NCBI GenBank assembly: GCA_023375785.1
Contig: SZWC01000853.1
Span: 6,380 to 70,379, forward strand
Length of the DNA: 64,000 nucleotides
From: Penium margaritaceum
Taxonomy: Eukaryota > Streptophyta > Zygnematophyceae > Desmidiales > Peniaceae
Direction: 5' to 3'
Both the position numbers and the translations under genes were made by a program. Of the stretch, positions 13,772 to 26,627 are shown one piece after another (positions within the stretch are counted from its first letter, which is position 1; every line of letters begins with the position of its first letter). Below the pieces are notes generated by a model. That model was not told where the DNA came from and made no database searches. It saw only the letters and a list, made by a program, of their open reading frames with translations.

Positions 13772-16052
13772 TTGCACACCTCTGGCACAACTCTGGCACA
13801 ACTCTGGCAAAACCCTGGCACAACTCTCGCTTAACTTTGGCACAACTCTAGAAAAACTCTGGCACATCTTTGGCACAACTCTGGCACAACTCTGGCACAA
13901 CTCTGGGTAAACTTTCGCACAACACTGCCACAACTATGGCTTAAGTCTAACACAACTCTGGGACAACTCTCGCACAACTCTGGCACAACTCTGGCATAAC
14001 TCTGGCACAACTCTGGCAAAACTCTGGCACAACTTTGGTGCAACTCTGGCAAAAATCTGGCCAACTTTGACACAACTCTGGCACAACTCTGGCACAACTC
14101 AGGCATAACTTTGGCACAACTATGGAAGAACTCTCGCACAGCTCTGGCACCACTCTGGCATAACTTGAGCACAACTCTGGCGTACCTCTGGCACAACTCT
14201 GGCACAGCTCTTGCACAACTCTGGCACAAGTCTGACACAACTATGGCACAACTCTTGCACAACTCCAGCACATATTTGGCACAACTCTGGCACAACTCTG
14301 CCACAACCCTGGAACAAGTCTGGCACAACTCTCGCACGACTCTGCGAAAACTCTGGAACAACTCCGGCACAACTCTGCCACAACTCTGCCACAACTCTGG
14401 CGCAACTCTAGCATAACTCTGGCACAACTCTGGTACAACTTTGGCACAACTCTAGCACAACTCAGGCACAACTGTAACACAACTCTGGCCCAACTCTGGC
14501 ACAACTCTGGCACGACTTTGGCACAGTTCGTGCACAACTCTGGCACAACTCTGCCTTTATTCTGCCACAACTCTGGCGCAACTCTGGCACAACTCTGGCA
14601 CAACTCTGGCACAACTCTGGCACAACTCTGGCACAACTCAGGCACAACTCTAACACAACTCTGGCACAAGTCTGCCACAGCTCTAGCACACCTTTGGAAA
14701 AACTCTGGCTTAACTCTGGAACAACACTAAAAAATCTCGCACAACTCTGGCACAGCTCTGGCACAACTCAGGCACAACTCTGGCAGAACTCTGGCACAAC
14801 TCTGGCACAACTCTGGCACCACTGAGGCACCACTCTGGCACGACTTTGGCACAACTTTGGCACAACTCTGGCACAACTCTGACAAAACTCTTGCATAACT
14901 CTGGCACAAGTCAGGCCAAACACTGGCACAATCCTGGCACAACTCTGGCACAATTCTGGCACAACTCTGGCACAACTCTCACACAACTCTGGCACAACTC
15001 TGGGACAACTCTGACACAACTCTGGCACAACTCTGGCACAACTCTTGCACAACTCAGGCACAACTCTGGCACAACTCTGGAACAACTCTGCCACAAATCC
15101 GGCACAAACCTGGCACAACGCTGGCACACCTTTTTCACAAATCTGGGACAACTCTGGCACAACTCTGACACAACTTTGGCATAAATCTGGCACAAGTCCT
15201 GCAAAACACTGGCGGAACTCTGGCAGAACTCTTGCAAAATTCTGGCACAACTCTGGCACAACTCTTACACAACTCTGGCACAACTCTGGCACAACTCTGG
15301 CACAACTCTGGCACAACTCAGACGCAACTCTGGCACAACTCTTTTACAACTCTGGCACAACTCTGGCACAACTCTGCCACAACTCCGGCACAAACCTGGC
15401 ACAAGTCTGGCACAATTCTGGCACAACCCTGGCACAACTCTGGCACAACTCTAACACAACTCTGGCACAACTCTGGCACAACTCTGGTACGAGTTTTGCA
15501 CAACTCTGGCACAACTCTGGAATACCTCTGGCAGAACTGTGGCACAACCCTGACACACCCCTTGCACAACTCTGGCACAACTCTGGCACAACTCTGGGTC
15601 AACTCTGGCACAGCTGTGGCACAACTCTGGCAAAACTCTGGCACAATTCTTGCACAACTTTGGCACATCTTTGGAAAAACTCTAGCACAATTTTGGCACA
15701 ACTCTGACACAACTCCGGCACAACTTTGGATAAACTCTTGCACAACTCTGCCACACCTCTGGCACAACTCTGGCACAACTCTGGCACAACTGTGGCACAA
15801 CTCTGGCAGAACTGTGGCAAAACTCTGGCACACCTCTGGCATAACTCTGGCACAACTCTGGCACATCTGGGACACAATTCTCGCACAACTCTGGCACAAC
15901 TATGGCATGACTTTGGCACAACTGTGGCACAACTCTGGCACAACTCTGGCACACCTCTGGCACAACTCTGGCACAACTCTGGTACAACTCTGGCACAACT
16001 CTGGCACATCTCTGGCACAACTCTAGCACAACTCTTGCACAACTTTGGCACA

Positions 16053-16060
16053 ACTCTGGC
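16053..16060. other. Target-site duplication, left copy
   Basis: ACTCTGGC matches 16941-16948. It is also the satellite consensus, so by itself it is weak evidence. Confidence 0.5.
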
Positions 16061-16940
16061 CAATGTTGACCTTGGCCCCTTGAACATTGGTAAATCGATG
16101 TCCACTTTGACACATCTATGTAGCCATGATTGGCCTCATGGATGTGGGTGGTGGGTGGATTGTTACATAGGTAGCGAACGTTGTATCAAGATCTTGGTTT
16201 GTAAACATGGTCAATGTACATAACAGTATTATATTGGGGGTTTGTCTATAAAATCGACGATTTGGAAAGGTTTTTTTTGTCTTTCCGAAGAAAGGCAGCA
16301 AATAACTTCTCATGAACCAGCACGCCGATGCAAAAGCAACAAGCATTAAATCGTTTGACTCTTGGAACTTTCAAATGCTTGCCTTCCTTGCTTCTGACGG
16401 TGCATGATTGACCTCGCATCCTCGGCTTTTGGTCGTTCAACCATCAAAGACTCCTTGCAAATCCCTCGCAAACATATCCACGCACTTACCTCGCAAACCA
16501 TATCTGCACGTTTTGACGTTTATCTCCACATTCCAGGTTAACCATGCATTGGTTGCCGGACTGCATCGGCAAGGATGGGAGTGTGCGCTACCACGCAATC
16601 CTTCCTCGCTACCTGAAATTCCCCATGTATCACCCTTATTCGTCAACAGTTGTAAGTTACACCAGGTGGCATGACTCACACCTTGATTCATGCCCCATGA
16701 CATGGTGGCAAACCTTTGGCACTGTGTGTGCACGAGAATATTATCTGAAGCCGCGGGAGCCGAACTCAAAAATTCCATCTTGTAAGAATTTCCCGTGGTC
16801 GCCCATGGATGGTGGCAGTATTTGACGTAGGCAGGTCCCAGTTCCCCAACGAACCTACACCACATCTATGCTACGTTAATGTGGCTCGCGGTACCGATGT
16901 GGTTGTACGGGCCCTACAACAAATATCCAAGGCAACATGG
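16061..16940. mobile_element. Non-autonomous TIR transposon (CATGTTGA family), copy 2
   Basis: This 880-bp island has the same ends as 6135-6550: the left end is CAATGTTGACCTTGG and the right end, reverse-complemented, CCATGTTGCCTTGG. CATCGATG-like motifs lie inside both ends, followed at the right by GGTACCGATGTGGTTGTA as in copy 1. The central 600 bp (about 16200-16820) is unlike copy 1 and contains no recognisable domain. It holds a 142-codon minus-strand frame (16437-16865) and a 93-codon plus-strand frame (16544-16825), neither of which I recognise. The middle may be captured host DNA or the fuller ancestral element from which copy 1 was deleted. Confidence 0.72.
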
Positions 16941-17526
16941 ACTCTGGCACAACTCTCGCACAATTTTGGCACAAATCTGGCACAACTCTGGTACAACTAT
17001 GGCACAACCCTGGAACAACTCTGGCAGAACTCTGGCACAACTCTGGGACAACTCTGGCACAACTCTGGCACAACTCTGGAACCACTCTGGCACAACTGTG
17101 GCACAACTCTGGTCCACCCCTGGCAGACCTCTGGCACAACTCTGGCACAACTTTGAGACAACTCTGGCACAACTATGGAACAGCTCTGGCACAACTCTGG
17201 CACAACTCTGGCACAACTCTAGCACAACTCTGGCACAACTCTGAAACAACTCTGGTACAACTATGGCACAACCCTGGCACAACTCTGGCATAACTCTGGC
17301 ACAACTCTGGTACAACTCTGGCACATCTCTGGCACAACTTTGGCACAACCATGGTACATCTCTGGCACATCTCTGGCACAACATTTGCACAAATCTGGCA
17401 CAACTCTTTCACAACTCTGGCACGACTTTGGCACAACTCTGGCACACTTCTGACAAAAATCTGGCACTACTCTGCCACAACTCTAGCAAAATTCTGGCAC
17501 GACTCTAGCACAACTCAGGCACTAAT

Positions 17527-17778
17527 CTGGCACACCTCTGGCACAACTCTGGCAAAACTCTGGCACAGCTCTGGCACAAATCCAACACAACTCTGGCACA
17601 ACTGTGGCACAACTCTGGTACGACCCTGGCACAACTCTCGCACAACTCTGGCACAACTCTGGCACACCTCTGGCACAACTCTGGCAAAACTCTGGCACAG
17701 CTCTGGCACAAATCCAACACAACTCTGGCACAACTGTGGCACAACTCTGGTACGACCCTGGCACAACTCTCGCACAAC
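17527..17778. repeat. Twin duplication, period 132 bp
   Basis: AAATCCAACACAAC and GTACGACCCTGG occur in both 12-monomer copies. Confidence 0.86.
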
Positions 17779-17784
17779 CCTAGC

Positions 17785-17990
17785 ACAACTCTGGTAAAAC
17801 ATAGGTACAACTCTGGTACAACTCTGGGACAAATCCGGCACAACGCTGGAACTACTCTGGTACAACCATGGCACAACTCTGGCACAACTCTGGTAAAACA
17901 TAGGTACAACTCTGGTACAACTCTGGGACAAATCCGGCACAACGCTGGAACTACTCTGGTACAACCATGGCACAACTCTGGCACAACTCT
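17785..17990. repeat. Twin duplication, period 99 bp
   Basis: GTAAAACATAGGTAC and CGCTGGAACTACTC occur in both copies. It directly abuts the preceding 132-bp twin. Confidence 0.86.
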
Positions 17991-19975
17991 GGCACAGCTC
18001 TGGCACAACCCTGGCACAACTCTCGCACAACCCAGGCACAACTCTAACAAAACTCTGGCACAAGTTTGGCACAACTCTGGCACGACTTTGGCACAACTCT
18101 TGCACAACTCTGGCACACCTCTGGCACAACTATGGCACAACTCTGGAACAACTCTGGCATTAATCTGGCACAATTCTGGCACATTTCTGGTACAACCCTG
18201 GCACAAATCTGCCACAACTCTGGCACAAATCTGGCACAACTCTGGCACAACTCCAACACAACTCTGGCACAACTCTGGCACAACTCTGGCACAACTCTGG
18301 CACAGCTCTGGCACAACCCTGGCACAATTTTGGCACAACTCTAGCACAACTCTGGTACATCTCTAGCACAAATGCGGCACAACTTTAGCACAACTCTGGC
18401 ACAACCATGGCACAACTCTGGCATAACTCTTGCACAGCTCTGGCACAACCCTGGCACAACTCTCGCAAAACATTGGCACAACTCTGGCACAACTCTCGCA
18501 CGACTTTGGCACAGCTCTGGTACAGTTTTGGCACAACTCTTGCACAACTGTGGCACAAATCTACCACAACTCCGGCACAACTCTAGCAAAAATCTGGCAC
18601 AACTCTCGCACAACTCTAGCAAAACTCTAGAAAAACTATTGCACATCTATGGTACAACTCTGGCACAGCCCTGGCAGGACTCTGGCATAACTGTGGCACA
18701 ACTCTGGCACAACTCTGGCACAACTCTGGCACAACTCTAATACAACTCTGGCACAACTCTAGCACAACTCTGGAATGACTCTGGCACAAATCTGGTACAA
18801 CTTTGTCACACCTCTAGCACAACTATTCCACAACTCTGGCACAACTCTGGGACAGCTCTGGCACCACTCTGGCACAACTCTGGCAGAACCCTGGCACAAC
18901 TCTGGCTTAACTATCGCAAAACTATGGCACAACCCTGGCACAACTCTGGCACAACTCTGGCACAACTCTGGTACAACTATGGCACAACTTTGGCACAACC
19001 CCAGCACAACTCTGGCACAACTCTGGCACAACCCTGGCACAACTCTGGACAAACTATGGCACAACTCAGGCACAATTCTGGCACAACTCTTGCACCACTT
19101 TGGCACAACTCTGGCACAATTCTGGCAAGACTTTGGCACAACGCTGGCACAAACCTGGCACAACTCTGGCACAACTCTGCCACAACTCTGGCACAACTCT
19201 GGAACAACTCTGGCACAACTTTGGCACAACTATGGCACAACTCTGGAAGAACTCTGCCACATCTCTGGCACAACTCTGCCAGAAGACTGGCACAACTCTG
19301 GCACAGATCTAACACAACTATGGCACAGCTCTGGCACAACTCTGGCACGACGTAGGCACAACTCTGGCACAACTCTGGCACACCTCTGGTACAACTCTGG
19401 CACAACTCTGGCACACCTCTGGAACAACTCTGGCAAAACTCTCCCACAGGTCTGGCACAACTTTGGCACAACTCTGGCACAACTCTAGCACAACCATGGC
19501 ACAACCGTGGCACAACTCTGGCACAACTCTTGCAAAACTCTGGCACAACTCTGGCAAAACCTTGGCTTAACGCTGGCACAACGCTGCCACAACTCTGGCA
19601 CAACTCTGGCACAACTCTCGGACAACTTTGGCACAAATCTGTCAAAACTCTGGAACGAGTTTAGCACAACTCTTGCAAAACGCTAGCAAAACACCTTCAC
19701 AACTTTGCCACAACTCTGCAGCAACTCCGGCAGGACTTTGGCACGACAGTGACACGACTGTGGAACAACTCTGGCACACCTATGGCACAACTCTGGCACT
19801 ACTTTGGAACAACTCTGGCACAACTCTAAAAGGACGCTGGCATAACTATGGTAGAACTTTGGCAGGACTTTGGCACAACTCTGGCACAACCCTGGCACAC
19901 CTCTGGCACAACTCTGGCTCAACCCTGGCACACCTCTGGCACAACTCTGGTACAAGTCTCGCACAAGTCTGGCAC

Positions 19976-20262
19976 AACTCTGGCACAAATCTGGATCAAC
20001 TATGGCACAACTCAGGCACAAATCTGGCACAACTCTTGCACCACTTTGGCACAACTCTGGCACAATTCTGGCACGACTTTGGCACAACTCTGGCACAAAC
20101 CTGGCACAACTCTGGCACAACTCTGGCACAAATCTGGATCAACTATGGCACAACTCAGGCACAAATCTGGCACAACTCTTGCACCACTTTGGCACAACTC
20201 TGGCACAATTCTGGCACGACTTTGGCACAACGCTGGCACAAACCTGGCACAACTCTGGCACA
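19976..20262. repeat. Twin duplication, period 143 bp
   Basis: AAATCTGGATCAACTATGG occurs at about 19988 and 20131. A third, older relative of the second half lies near 19080-19160. Confidence 0.84.
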
Positions 20263-20267
20263 ACTCT

Positions 20268-20462
20268 GCCACAACTCTGCCACAACTCGTGCACAACTCT
20301 GCCACAACTCTGGCACAACTTTGGCACAACTATGGCACAACTCTGGCACATCTCTGGCACAACTCTGGCACAACTCTGCCACAACTCTGCCACAACTCGT
20401 GCACAACTCTGCCACAACTCTGGCACAACTTTGGCACAACTATGGCACAACTCTGGCACATC
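20268..20462. repeat. Twin duplication, period 110 bp
   Basis: CTGCCACAACTCGTGCAC occurs in each copy, with CAACTCGTGC at 20284 and 20394. Confidence 0.85.
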
Positions 20463-22082
20463 ACTTGCACAACTTTGTCACAACTCTGGCACAAATCTGG
20501 CACAAATTTGGCACAACTCTTGCACAACTCTGGCACAAATCTGGCACAACTCTCACACAACTTTCGCAGAACTCAGGCACAACTCTGGCACGACGTTGGC
20601 ATGACTTTGGCACAACTCTGGCACACCTCTGGCACAACTCTGGCATGACTTTGGCACAACTCTGGCACAACTCTGGGACAACTCTAACACAACTCTAGCA
20701 CAACTCTGGCACAACTCTGGCATAACTTCAGCACAACTCTGGCACAACTCTGGCACATCTCTGGCACAACTCTGGCACAACACTGGCACAACTCTTGCAC
20801 AAGTCTGGCAAAATTGTTACACAGATCTTGCACAACTCTGGCACAACTCTGGCACATCTCTGGCACAACTCTGGAACAACTCTGGCACAACTTCGGCAAA
20901 ACTCTGGAAAAACTCTGGCACAACTCTTGCACAAGTCTGGCACAACTCTGGCACAACTCTGGCACAACTTTTGCATAACCTTGGCACAACTTTGGTAAAA
21001 TGCTGGAACGACTCTGGCACAACTCTGGCACAACTCTGGCACAACTCTGGCATAACTATGGCACAACTTTGGCACCACTCTAGCACAACTTTGCCACAAC
21101 TCTGGAACAACTCTGGTTCAACTATGGCACAACCCTTCCACAACTATGGCGCAACTCAGGTACAACTCTGGCACAACTCTGGAACAACTCTGGCACAACT
21201 CTGGCACAACTAAGGCACAACTCTAACACAACTCTGGCACAACTTTGGCACAACTCTGGCAGGAATTTGGCACAACTCTGGCACAACTCAGGCACAACTC
21301 AGGCACAACTCAGGCACAACTCTAACACAACTCTGGCACAACTCTGGCACAACTTTTTCACAACTCTGGCACATTTTTTTCACAACTCTGGCACAACTCT
21401 AACACAACTTTGGCACAACTCTGGCACAACTCAGGCACAACTCTGGCAAAACTTTTTCACAACTCTGGCACAACTGTAACACAACTTTGGCAAAACTCTG
21501 GCACAACTCAGGCACAACTCTGACACAACTCTGGCACAACTCTGGCACAACTCTAACACAACTCTGGCACAACTTTGGCACAACTCTAACACAACTCTGG
21601 CACAACTTTTTCACAACTCTGGCACAACTCTAACACAACTTTGGCACAACTCTGGCACAACTCAGGCACAACTCTAACACAACTCTGGCACAACTTTGGC
21701 ACAAATCTGGCACAACTCTGGCAAAACTCAGGCACAACTCTAACACAACTCTTGCACAACTCTGGCACACCTCTGGCAAAACTTAGGCACAACTCTGGCA
21801 CAACTCTGGCAGTAATCTGGCTCAATTCGGGTTCATTTCTGGTACAACTCCCGAACAACTCGGCCACAACTCTGGCACAACTCTGGCAGACCTCTGGCAC
21901 AACTCTGGCACAACTCTGGCACGACTCTTGCACAGCTCCGGCACAACCATAGCACAACTCTGGCACAACTCTAGCACAACTCTGGTACTACTCTGGCATA
22001 AATCTGGCACAACTTTGGCACAACTCTGGCACAACCATGGCACAACCCTGGCACAACTCTGGCACAGCTCTGGCACAACCCT

Positions 22083-22325
22083 GGCACAACTCTTGCAAAA
22101 ATTTGGCACAAATCTGGCACAACTCTCGCACGACGTAGGCACAACCTTGGCACGGCTTTGGCACAGCTATTGCATAACTCTGGCACAACTCTGCCACAAC
22201 TCTGGCACAACTCTTGCAAAAATTTGGCACAAATCTGGCACAACTCTCGCACGACGTAGGCACAACCTTGGCACGGCTTTGGCACAGCTATTGCATAACT
22301 CTGGCACAACTCTGCCACAACTACG
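22083..22325. repeat. Twin duplication, period 121 bp
   Basis: Eleven monomers copied; markers CGCACGACGTAGGC and GGCACGGCTTTGG in both. Confidence 0.87.
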
Positions 22326-22345
22326 GCACAACTCTCGCAAAACTC

Positions 22346-22582
22346 TGGCACAACTCTCGCACAACTCTGGCAAAACCCTGGAAAAACTCTCGCACATCTC
22401 TGGTACAACTCTGGCACAGCTCTGGGACGACTCTGGCATAACTCTGGTAAAACTCTGGCACAACTCTCGCACAACTCTGGCAAAACCCTGGAAAAACTCT
22501 CGCACATCTCTGGTACAACTCTGGCACAGCTCTGGGACGACTCTGGCATAACTCTGGTAAAACTCTGGCACAACTCTGGCAC
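22346..22582. repeat. Twin duplication, period 110 bp
   Basis: CAAAACCCTGGAAAAACTC at 22371 and 22481, with matching sequence on both sides. Confidence 0.87.
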
Positions 22583-22857
22583 ATCTCTGGCACAACTCTG
22601 GCACAACTTTAACACAACTCTGGCACAACTCTGGCACAACTCTGGCATGACTCTGGCACAAATCTGGTACAACTCTGTCACACCTCTAGCACAACTCTGC
22701 CACAACTCTGGCACAACTCTGGCACAACTCTGGCACGACTGTGGCACAACTCTGGCATAACTCTGGCACAACTCCGGCACAACTCTCGTACAACTATGGC
22801 ACAAGCGTGGCACAACTCTGGCACAACTCTGGCACAACTATGGTACAACTATGGCAC

Positions 22858-23123
22858 AACTCTGGCACTATCCCGGCGCAACTCTAGCATAACTCTGGCA
22901 CAACCCTGGCACAATTCTGGACGAACTATGGCAAAACTCTGGCACAACCCTGGCACAAGTCTTGCACAACATTGGCACAACTCTGGCACAACTCTGGCAC
23001 TATCCCGGCGCAACTCTAGCATAACTCTGGCACAACCCTGGCACAATTCTGGACGAACTATGGCAAAACTCTGGCACAACCCTGGCACAAGTCTTGCACA
23101 ACATTGGCACAACTCTGGCACAA
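22858..23123. repeat. Twin duplication, period 132 bp
   Basis: CACTATCCCGGCGCAAC occurs near 22868 and 23000; both copies end with ACAACATTGGCAC. Confidence 0.87.
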
Positions 23124-24817
23124 TTCTGGCAAGACTTTGGCACAATTCTGGCACAAATCTGACACAACACTGCCATAACTCTTGCACAACTCTGCAACAA
23201 CTCCTACACAACTCTGGCAAACTCTGGCACAACTTTGGCACAACTATGGCACAACTCTGGAAAACCTCTGGCACTTCTCTGTCACAACTTTGGCGCAACT
23301 CTGGCACAACTCTGGCACAGATCGAACACAACTCTGGCACAGCTGTGGCACAACACTGGCACAACTTTGACACAACTCTGGCACGACTTTGGCACAACTA
23401 CGGCACAGCTGTGGCACAACTTTTGCAGACCTCTGGCACAACTCTGGCAAAACTCTGGCACCACTCTGGCACAACTCTAACACGACTCTGGCATAACTCT
23501 GGCACAACTCTGGCACAACTCTGGCACGAGTGTGGCACAACTCTGGCACAACTCTGGCACATCTCTGGCACAACTCTGGCATGACTTTGGCACAACTATG
23601 GCACAACTCCGGCACACCTCTGGCACAACCCTCGTACAACCCTGGAACAACTCTGGGACAACTCTGGCGCAACTCTGGCACAACTCTGGCACAACTCTGG
23701 CACAACTCTGGCACAACTCTGGCACAACTCTGGCACAACTCTGGAAAAACTCTGGTACAACCCTGGAACAACTCTGGCGCAACTCTGGCACACCTCTGGC
23801 ACAACTTTGGCACAGCTCTGGCACAACCTTGGCACGACTCTTGCACAACCCTGGCACAAGTCTAGCACAACTTTTGCACAACTCTGGCACACCTCTGGCA
23901 CAACTCTGGCACAACTCTCACACAAGATTGGCACAACTCAGGCACAACTCTGGCATGACGTTTGCATGACTTTTGCACAACTCTGGCACAACTTTGGCAC
24001 AACTCTGGCACACCTCTGGCACAACTCTGGCACAACTCTGGGACATCTGTAACACAACTCTGGCACAACTCTGGCACAAATCTGGAAAAACTCTGGCATA
24101 ACTCTTGCACAACCTTGGCACAACTCTGGCAAAACTCTGGCACAACTCTGGCACAACTCTGGCACAAGTCTGGCACAACTTTGGCACAACTCTGGCACAA
24201 TTTTGCCTCAACTCTGGAACAACTCTGGTACAACTCTGGCACAACCCTTCCACAACTATAGCACAACTCAGGTAGAACTATGGCACAACTCTGGAACAAC
24301 TCTGGCACAACTCTGGCACAACTCAGGCACAACTCTAGCACAACTCTGGCACAAGTTTGTCACAACTCTGTCACGACTTTGGCACAACTCTTGCACAACT
24401 CTGGCACACCTCTGGCACAACTATGGCACAACTCTGGCACAGCTCTGGCAGCAATCTGGCACAATTCTGGTACATTTCTGGTACAACTCTGGCACAACTC
24501 AGCCACACCTCTGGCACAATTCTGGCACAACTCTGGCATTACTCTGGCACAACTCCAACACAACTCTGGCACAACTCTGGCACAACTCTGGCACGACTCT
24601 GGCACAGCTCCGGCACAACCCTGGCACAACTCTGGAACAACTCTAGCACAACTCTGGTACAACTCTGGCACAAATCCGGCACAAATTTGGCACAACTCTG
24701 GCACAACCATCGCACAACTCTGGCCAAACTCTGGCACAGCTCTGGCACAACCCTGGCAGAACTCTCACAAAACTTTGGCACAACTCTGGCACAACTCTTC
24801 CATGACTTTGGCACAAC

Positions 24818-25075
24818 TCTTGCACAGCTTTGGCACAACCATTGCACAACTCTGGCACAACTTTGCCACAACTCTGGCACAACTCTAGCAAAACTCTGGC
24901 ACAACTCTCCCACAACTCTGGCAAAACTCTGGCACAGCTCTGGCACAACTCTGGCACAACTCTTGCACAGCTTTGGCACAACCATTGCACAACTCTGGCA
25001 CAACTTTGCCACAACTCTGGCACAACTCTAGCAAAACTCTGGCACAACTCTCCCACAACTCTGGCAAAACTCTGG
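24818..25075. repeat. Twin duplication, period 143 bp
   Basis: CAGCTTTGGCACAACCATTG and CTCTCCCACAACTC are shared by the two 13-monomer copies. Confidence 0.86.
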
Positions 25076-25086
25076 AAAAATTTTCG

Positions 25087-25320
25087 CACATCTCTGGTAC
25101 AACTCTGGCACAGCTCTGGCACGACTCTGCCATAACTCTGGCACAACTCTAGCACAACTCTGGCACAACTGTGGTAAAACTCTGGCACAACTCTGGCACA
25201 ACTCTCGCACATCTCTGGTACAACTCTGGCACAGCTCTGGCACGACTCTGCCATAACTCTGGCACAACTCTAGCACAACTCTGGCACAACTGTGGTAAAA
25301 CTCTGGCACAACTCTGGCAC
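25087..25320. repeat. Twin duplication, period 121 bp
   Basis: CACGACTCTGCCATAAC and CAACTGTGGTAAAAC in both copies. Confidence 0.86.
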
Positions 25321-25329
25321 AACTCTAAC

Positions 25330-25560
25330 ACACCTCTGGCACAACAATGGCACAACTGTGGCATGACTCTGGCACAAATCTGGTACAACTCTGTCACACC
25401 TCTAGCAAAACTCTGCAACAACTCTGGCACAACTCTGGCACAACTCTGGCACAACAATGGCACAACTGTGGCATGACTCTGGCACAAATCTGGTACAACT
25501 CTGTCACACCTCTAGCAAAACTCTGCAACAACTCTGGCACAACTCTGGCACAACTCTGGC
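25330..25560. repeat. Twin duplication, period 110 bp
   Basis: ACAACAATGGCAC (25341, 25451) and CTGTCACACCTCTAGC in both. Confidence 0.86.
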
Positions 25561-25566
25561 ACTAGT

Positions 25567-25790
25567 GTGGCAAAACTCTGGCAGAACTCTGGCAGAACTC
25601 TGGCACAACTCTGGCACAACTCTCGCACAGCTATGGCACAACCCTGGCACAACTCTTGCACAACTCTGGCACAACTCTGGCAGAACTCTGGCAGAACTCT
25701 GGCACAACTCTGGCACAACTCTCGCACAGCTATGGCACAACCCTGGCACAACTCTTGCACAACTCTGGCACAACTCTGGTACAACTATGG
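25567..25790. repeat. Twin duplication, period 99 bp
   Basis: CTCGCACAGCTATGGC occurs in both nine-monomer copies. It is the fourth twin in an almost continuous run starting at 24818. Confidence 0.86.
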
Positions 25791-26310
25791 CACAACTCTG
25801 GCACAACCCCGGCGCAACTCTGCCACAAGTCTGGCACAACCCTGGCACAACTCAGGCCCAACTATCGCACAACTCTGGCAAAACTCTGGCACAACTCTTG
25901 CACAACTTTGGCACAACTCTGGCACAATTCTGGCACGACTTTGGCACAACTCTGGCACAAATCTGGCACAACCCTGGCATTACTTTGGCACAACTCTGCC
26001 ACAGCTCCTACACAACTCTGGGAAACTCTGGCACAACTTTGGCACAACTATGGCACAACTCTGGAAAAACTCTGGCACATCTGTGGCACAACTTCGGCTC
26101 ATTTCTGGCACAACTCTTGCACAGATCTAACACAGCTCTGGCACAGCTCTGGCTTAACTCTGGCACGACGTTGTCACAACTCTGGCACAACCCTGGCACA
26201 CCTCTGGTACAACTCTTGCACAACTCCGGCACACCTCTGGCACAAATCTGGCACAACTCTCCCATAGTTCTTGCACAACTCTGGCACAACTCTGGCACAA
26301 CCATGGCACA

Positions 26311-26318
26311 ACGGTGGC
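26311..26318. other. Target-site duplication, left copy
   Basis: ACGGTGGC is repeated exactly at 26628-26635. Both copies differ from the satellite consensus in the same way, so the match is unlikely to be satellite background. Confidence 0.88.
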
Positions 26319-26627
26319 TAAGGCTGCACACCAAATCCTAGGATTCGTGAATAAAATTCGTGAATCCGGATCTGGATTCGGATTCTGGGATCCGAATCCT
26401 ACATTAGGATTCGATTCGGGATTCGGGGATCTTATTTGCACAAGTTTCAACTTGGAAAACAAGAAGAGTTTTACCTGCCATAACCTGTAGGATTCGGAAA
26501 AGATTTGTGAATCCTTAGGATTCGCGAATCCAGATTCGGATTCGTGAATCGAAGCCATACTTGGATTCGGATTCGTGAATCCGAATCCAATCTTGGATTC
26601 GGGAATTTTACCCGGTGTGCTCCCTTA
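26319..26627. mobile_element. hAT-like MITE with GGATTCG foldback interior
   Basis: This 309-bp element has terminal inverted repeats TAAGGCTGCACACC at the left and TAAGGGAGCACACC (reverse-complemented) at the right, 12 of 14 matching, and a perfect 8-bp target duplication. An 8-bp TSD with a TIR of the form TA-GG--GCAC is typical of hAT superfamily elements. The interior is a cloud of GGATTCG and CGAATCC motifs, many arranged as short inverted pairs, so the RNA or single strand could fold heavily. No transposase frame fits in it. It differs from the CATGTTGA family elsewhere in this window. Confidence 0.88.

Larger units (their letters stand above)
6551..16060. repeat. 11-bp minisatellite, block 2
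   Basis: Continues the CTGGCACAACT array between two copies of the same transposon family. GGATAAACTC-type landmarks recur near 7216, 8458, 9138, 11350, 11790, 12290, 13905 and 15727, again suggesting a supra-repeat near 2 kb with local extra copies. The longest open frame (640 codons, plus strand, 11929-13851) is pure 11-residue repeat and is not considered a gene. Confidence 0.97.
16941..26318. repeat. 11-bp minisatellite, block 3
   Basis: Same 11-bp unit, but landmark variants differ from blocks 1-2. GGATAAACTC becomes rare, while CTCTAAAAGGACGCTGGC (near 19828), CCCTTCCACAACTATGG (near 21136; a close variant near 24247) and CTCCTACACAACTC (near 23200 and 26006) appear. These recur at roughly 3 kb spacing into block 4. 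No genes or unrelated sequence are seen. Confidence 0.96.

Noticed and set aside
11929-13851. 640-codon plus-strand frame of [11 protein letters not shown] repeats
   Set aside because: The 11-bp unit is open in every frame, so length carries no evidence. No start context, unique domain or codon bias supports a protein.
16437-16865. 142-codon minus-strand frame in the second transposon
   Set aside because: No recognisable domain, and an overlapping plus-strand frame is similarly open; kept only as part of the element description.
6126-16948. The two transposon-like islands as spacers of a 10-kb megasatellite unit
   Set aside because: Their starts are about 9.9 kb apart, but the inverted ends, the target duplications and the absence of matching flanking order favour independent insertions; not fully excluded.
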